Assembly: GCA_963816855.1 (NCBI GenBank)
Contig: CAWFMA010000009.1
Location: 1 to 64,000 of the forward strand
Source of the DNA: DASTFP01 sp963816855
Lineage (GTDB): Bacteria > Verrucomicrobiota > Verrucomicrobiia > Chthoniobacterales > Terrimicrobiaceae
Reading direction: 5' to 3'
Length of the DNA stretch: 64,000 nt
Every line of letters starts with the position of its first letter. Position 1 is the stretch's first letter. This document shows positions 63,367 through 64,000 of the stretch, piece after piece. The position numbers and the translations under genes are program-made. The notes beneath the pieces were generated by a model. The model was not told where the DNA came from. It saw nothing but the letters and a program-made list of their open reading frames with translations, and ran no database searches.

Positions 63367-63935
63367 CTACTGTTTGATGCCCTCCAGGCTTACGATCACG
63401 TTGATCTCGTCACCGACCGCTCCCTGCATGAAGGTCATGCCATGGTCGCTGCGCTTGATCGTGAAGCGCGCTTCGCCGCCTCCGCGAATTTCCCCCTGCA
63501 TCCCTTTGCCCTCGCCTCCCTTCTTGACTTCGAAAGAGAGAGGCTTTGTTACCCCGTGCAAGGTGAAGTCGCCCGTGACTTTATAGGTATCGCCGCTTCC
63601 GTCGACCTTCGTGCTCTTAAAGGTCATTACGGGAAATTGTTTGGCGTTGAAGAAATCCGGGCCCTTAAGTCCTGGTCGCGTTTTGCGTTGTGGGTGTCCA
63701 CACTCTCGATGGGGATCTTCAGGTCCACGGAGTTCTTGGTTGGGTCGGTTTTGTCGAAGGTGACCGTGCCCGACACATCGTTGAAGCGGCCATAAAGGTT
63801 GCTGACTCCGAGGTGGGTGACACTGAACAGAATTGAAGAGTGCACGGGGTCGATCTTGAAGGTGTCCGCAGAGGCGTGCGTCGCCACGCCGAACGATCCG
63901 AGTGCGATGGCGAGGATGAACTTGATTGGTTTCAT
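63367..63935 (-). CDS. YceI-family periplasmic protein, with one-base frameshift
   Basis: The first part (ATG 63935) has a signal peptide (FILAIALGSFGVATHASA), then FKIDPVHSSILFSVTHLGVS and ESVDTHNAKRDQDL. The second frame continues GPDFFNAKQFPVMTFKSTKV and FTLHGVTKPLSFEVKKGGEG to 63367. Adding one base at CTTAAGGGCCC joins them into about 189 residues, the normal length. YceI proteins bind isoprenoids or act in stress response. Confidence 0.85.
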
Positions 63936-64000
63936 GGGTATTGTTTGGTTTGGATTCTCTGTATTTTTAGACCGATGCCGGTTTGTTGGGACCTCGTGCA

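Noticed and set aside
1..64000. CRISPR arrays, rRNA genes, integrase of the mobile element
   Set aside because: No regularly spaced repeat array, rRNA-like sequence or tyrosine/serine recombinase gene was seen on either strand.

Overview
The window looks like the chromosome of a GC-rich Gram-negative bacterium, most likely from the Verrucomicrobiota/Spartobacteria neighbourhood. That placement is an inference from the gene mix (lipid A acyltransferase, exported MsrB, PpiD-like chaperone, ExbB with two ExbD proteins, a histone H1-like protein, Lrp plus class I aminotransferase). No rRNA or other firm taxonomic marker is present. There are two contrasting halves.

Positions 1 to about 27.7 kb are accessory DNA. 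They hold an intact IS3-family element (7-1315); a minus-strand replication/partition module of a mobile element (1475-7447: D5-like helicase, CHC2/TOPRIM primase, two small ORFs, a ParB-domain/TOPRIM fusion, an AlpA-like HTH protein and a coiled-coil protein); decayed lipid-kinase and YdeP-type molybdopterin oxidoreductase genes (8.1-10.1 kb); a membrane sulfatase-fold enzyme and a nitroreductase; and a cluster of unknown and metalloprotease-like genes (13.8-22 kb). In that cluster one HEAGH-motif gene family is present as a deleted copy and as a copy split by an IS630 element. A complete FrcBCA/RbsBCA-type sugar ABC operon follows (22.6-25.4 kb), then a graveyard of HicA-, DUF559- and IS110-like remnants. 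The accessory half stops beside a tRNA-Gly(TCC) whose 3' end faces it, the usual geometry of a tRNA integration site.

Positions 27.7-64 kb are compact core genome: DoxX, MsrB, plsY-gpsA (phospholipid synthesis), nth, an L,D-transpeptidase back to back with asd, an OppA-type lipoprotein, an aminotransferase-Lrp pair, a histone H1-like protein, a six-gene molybdenum cofactor operon (moaA-moaD-moaE-moeA-moaC-mog), ubiB, a PAS histidine kinase, an AstD-like dehydrogenase, oligoendopeptidase F, a large conserved protein of unknown function, a LIV-type binding lipoprotein, a ppiD-like gene, TPR-metG-lpxL, a TPR-exbB-exbD-exbD energiser cluster, thyA-folA, a WalJ-like metallo-beta-lactamase protein, a GYF_2/Yip1 membrane protein, a thioredoxin-fold protein and yceI.

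The most striking non-coding structure is a ~313-bp element with ~28-bp terminal inverted repeats and nested internal inverted repeats (28422-28734). Most arm mismatches become G-U pairs if it is transcribed from the minus strand. Several genes, including the normally essential metG, carry single-base frameshifts at or near short homopolymers. This suggests consensus indel errors as well as genuine decay.
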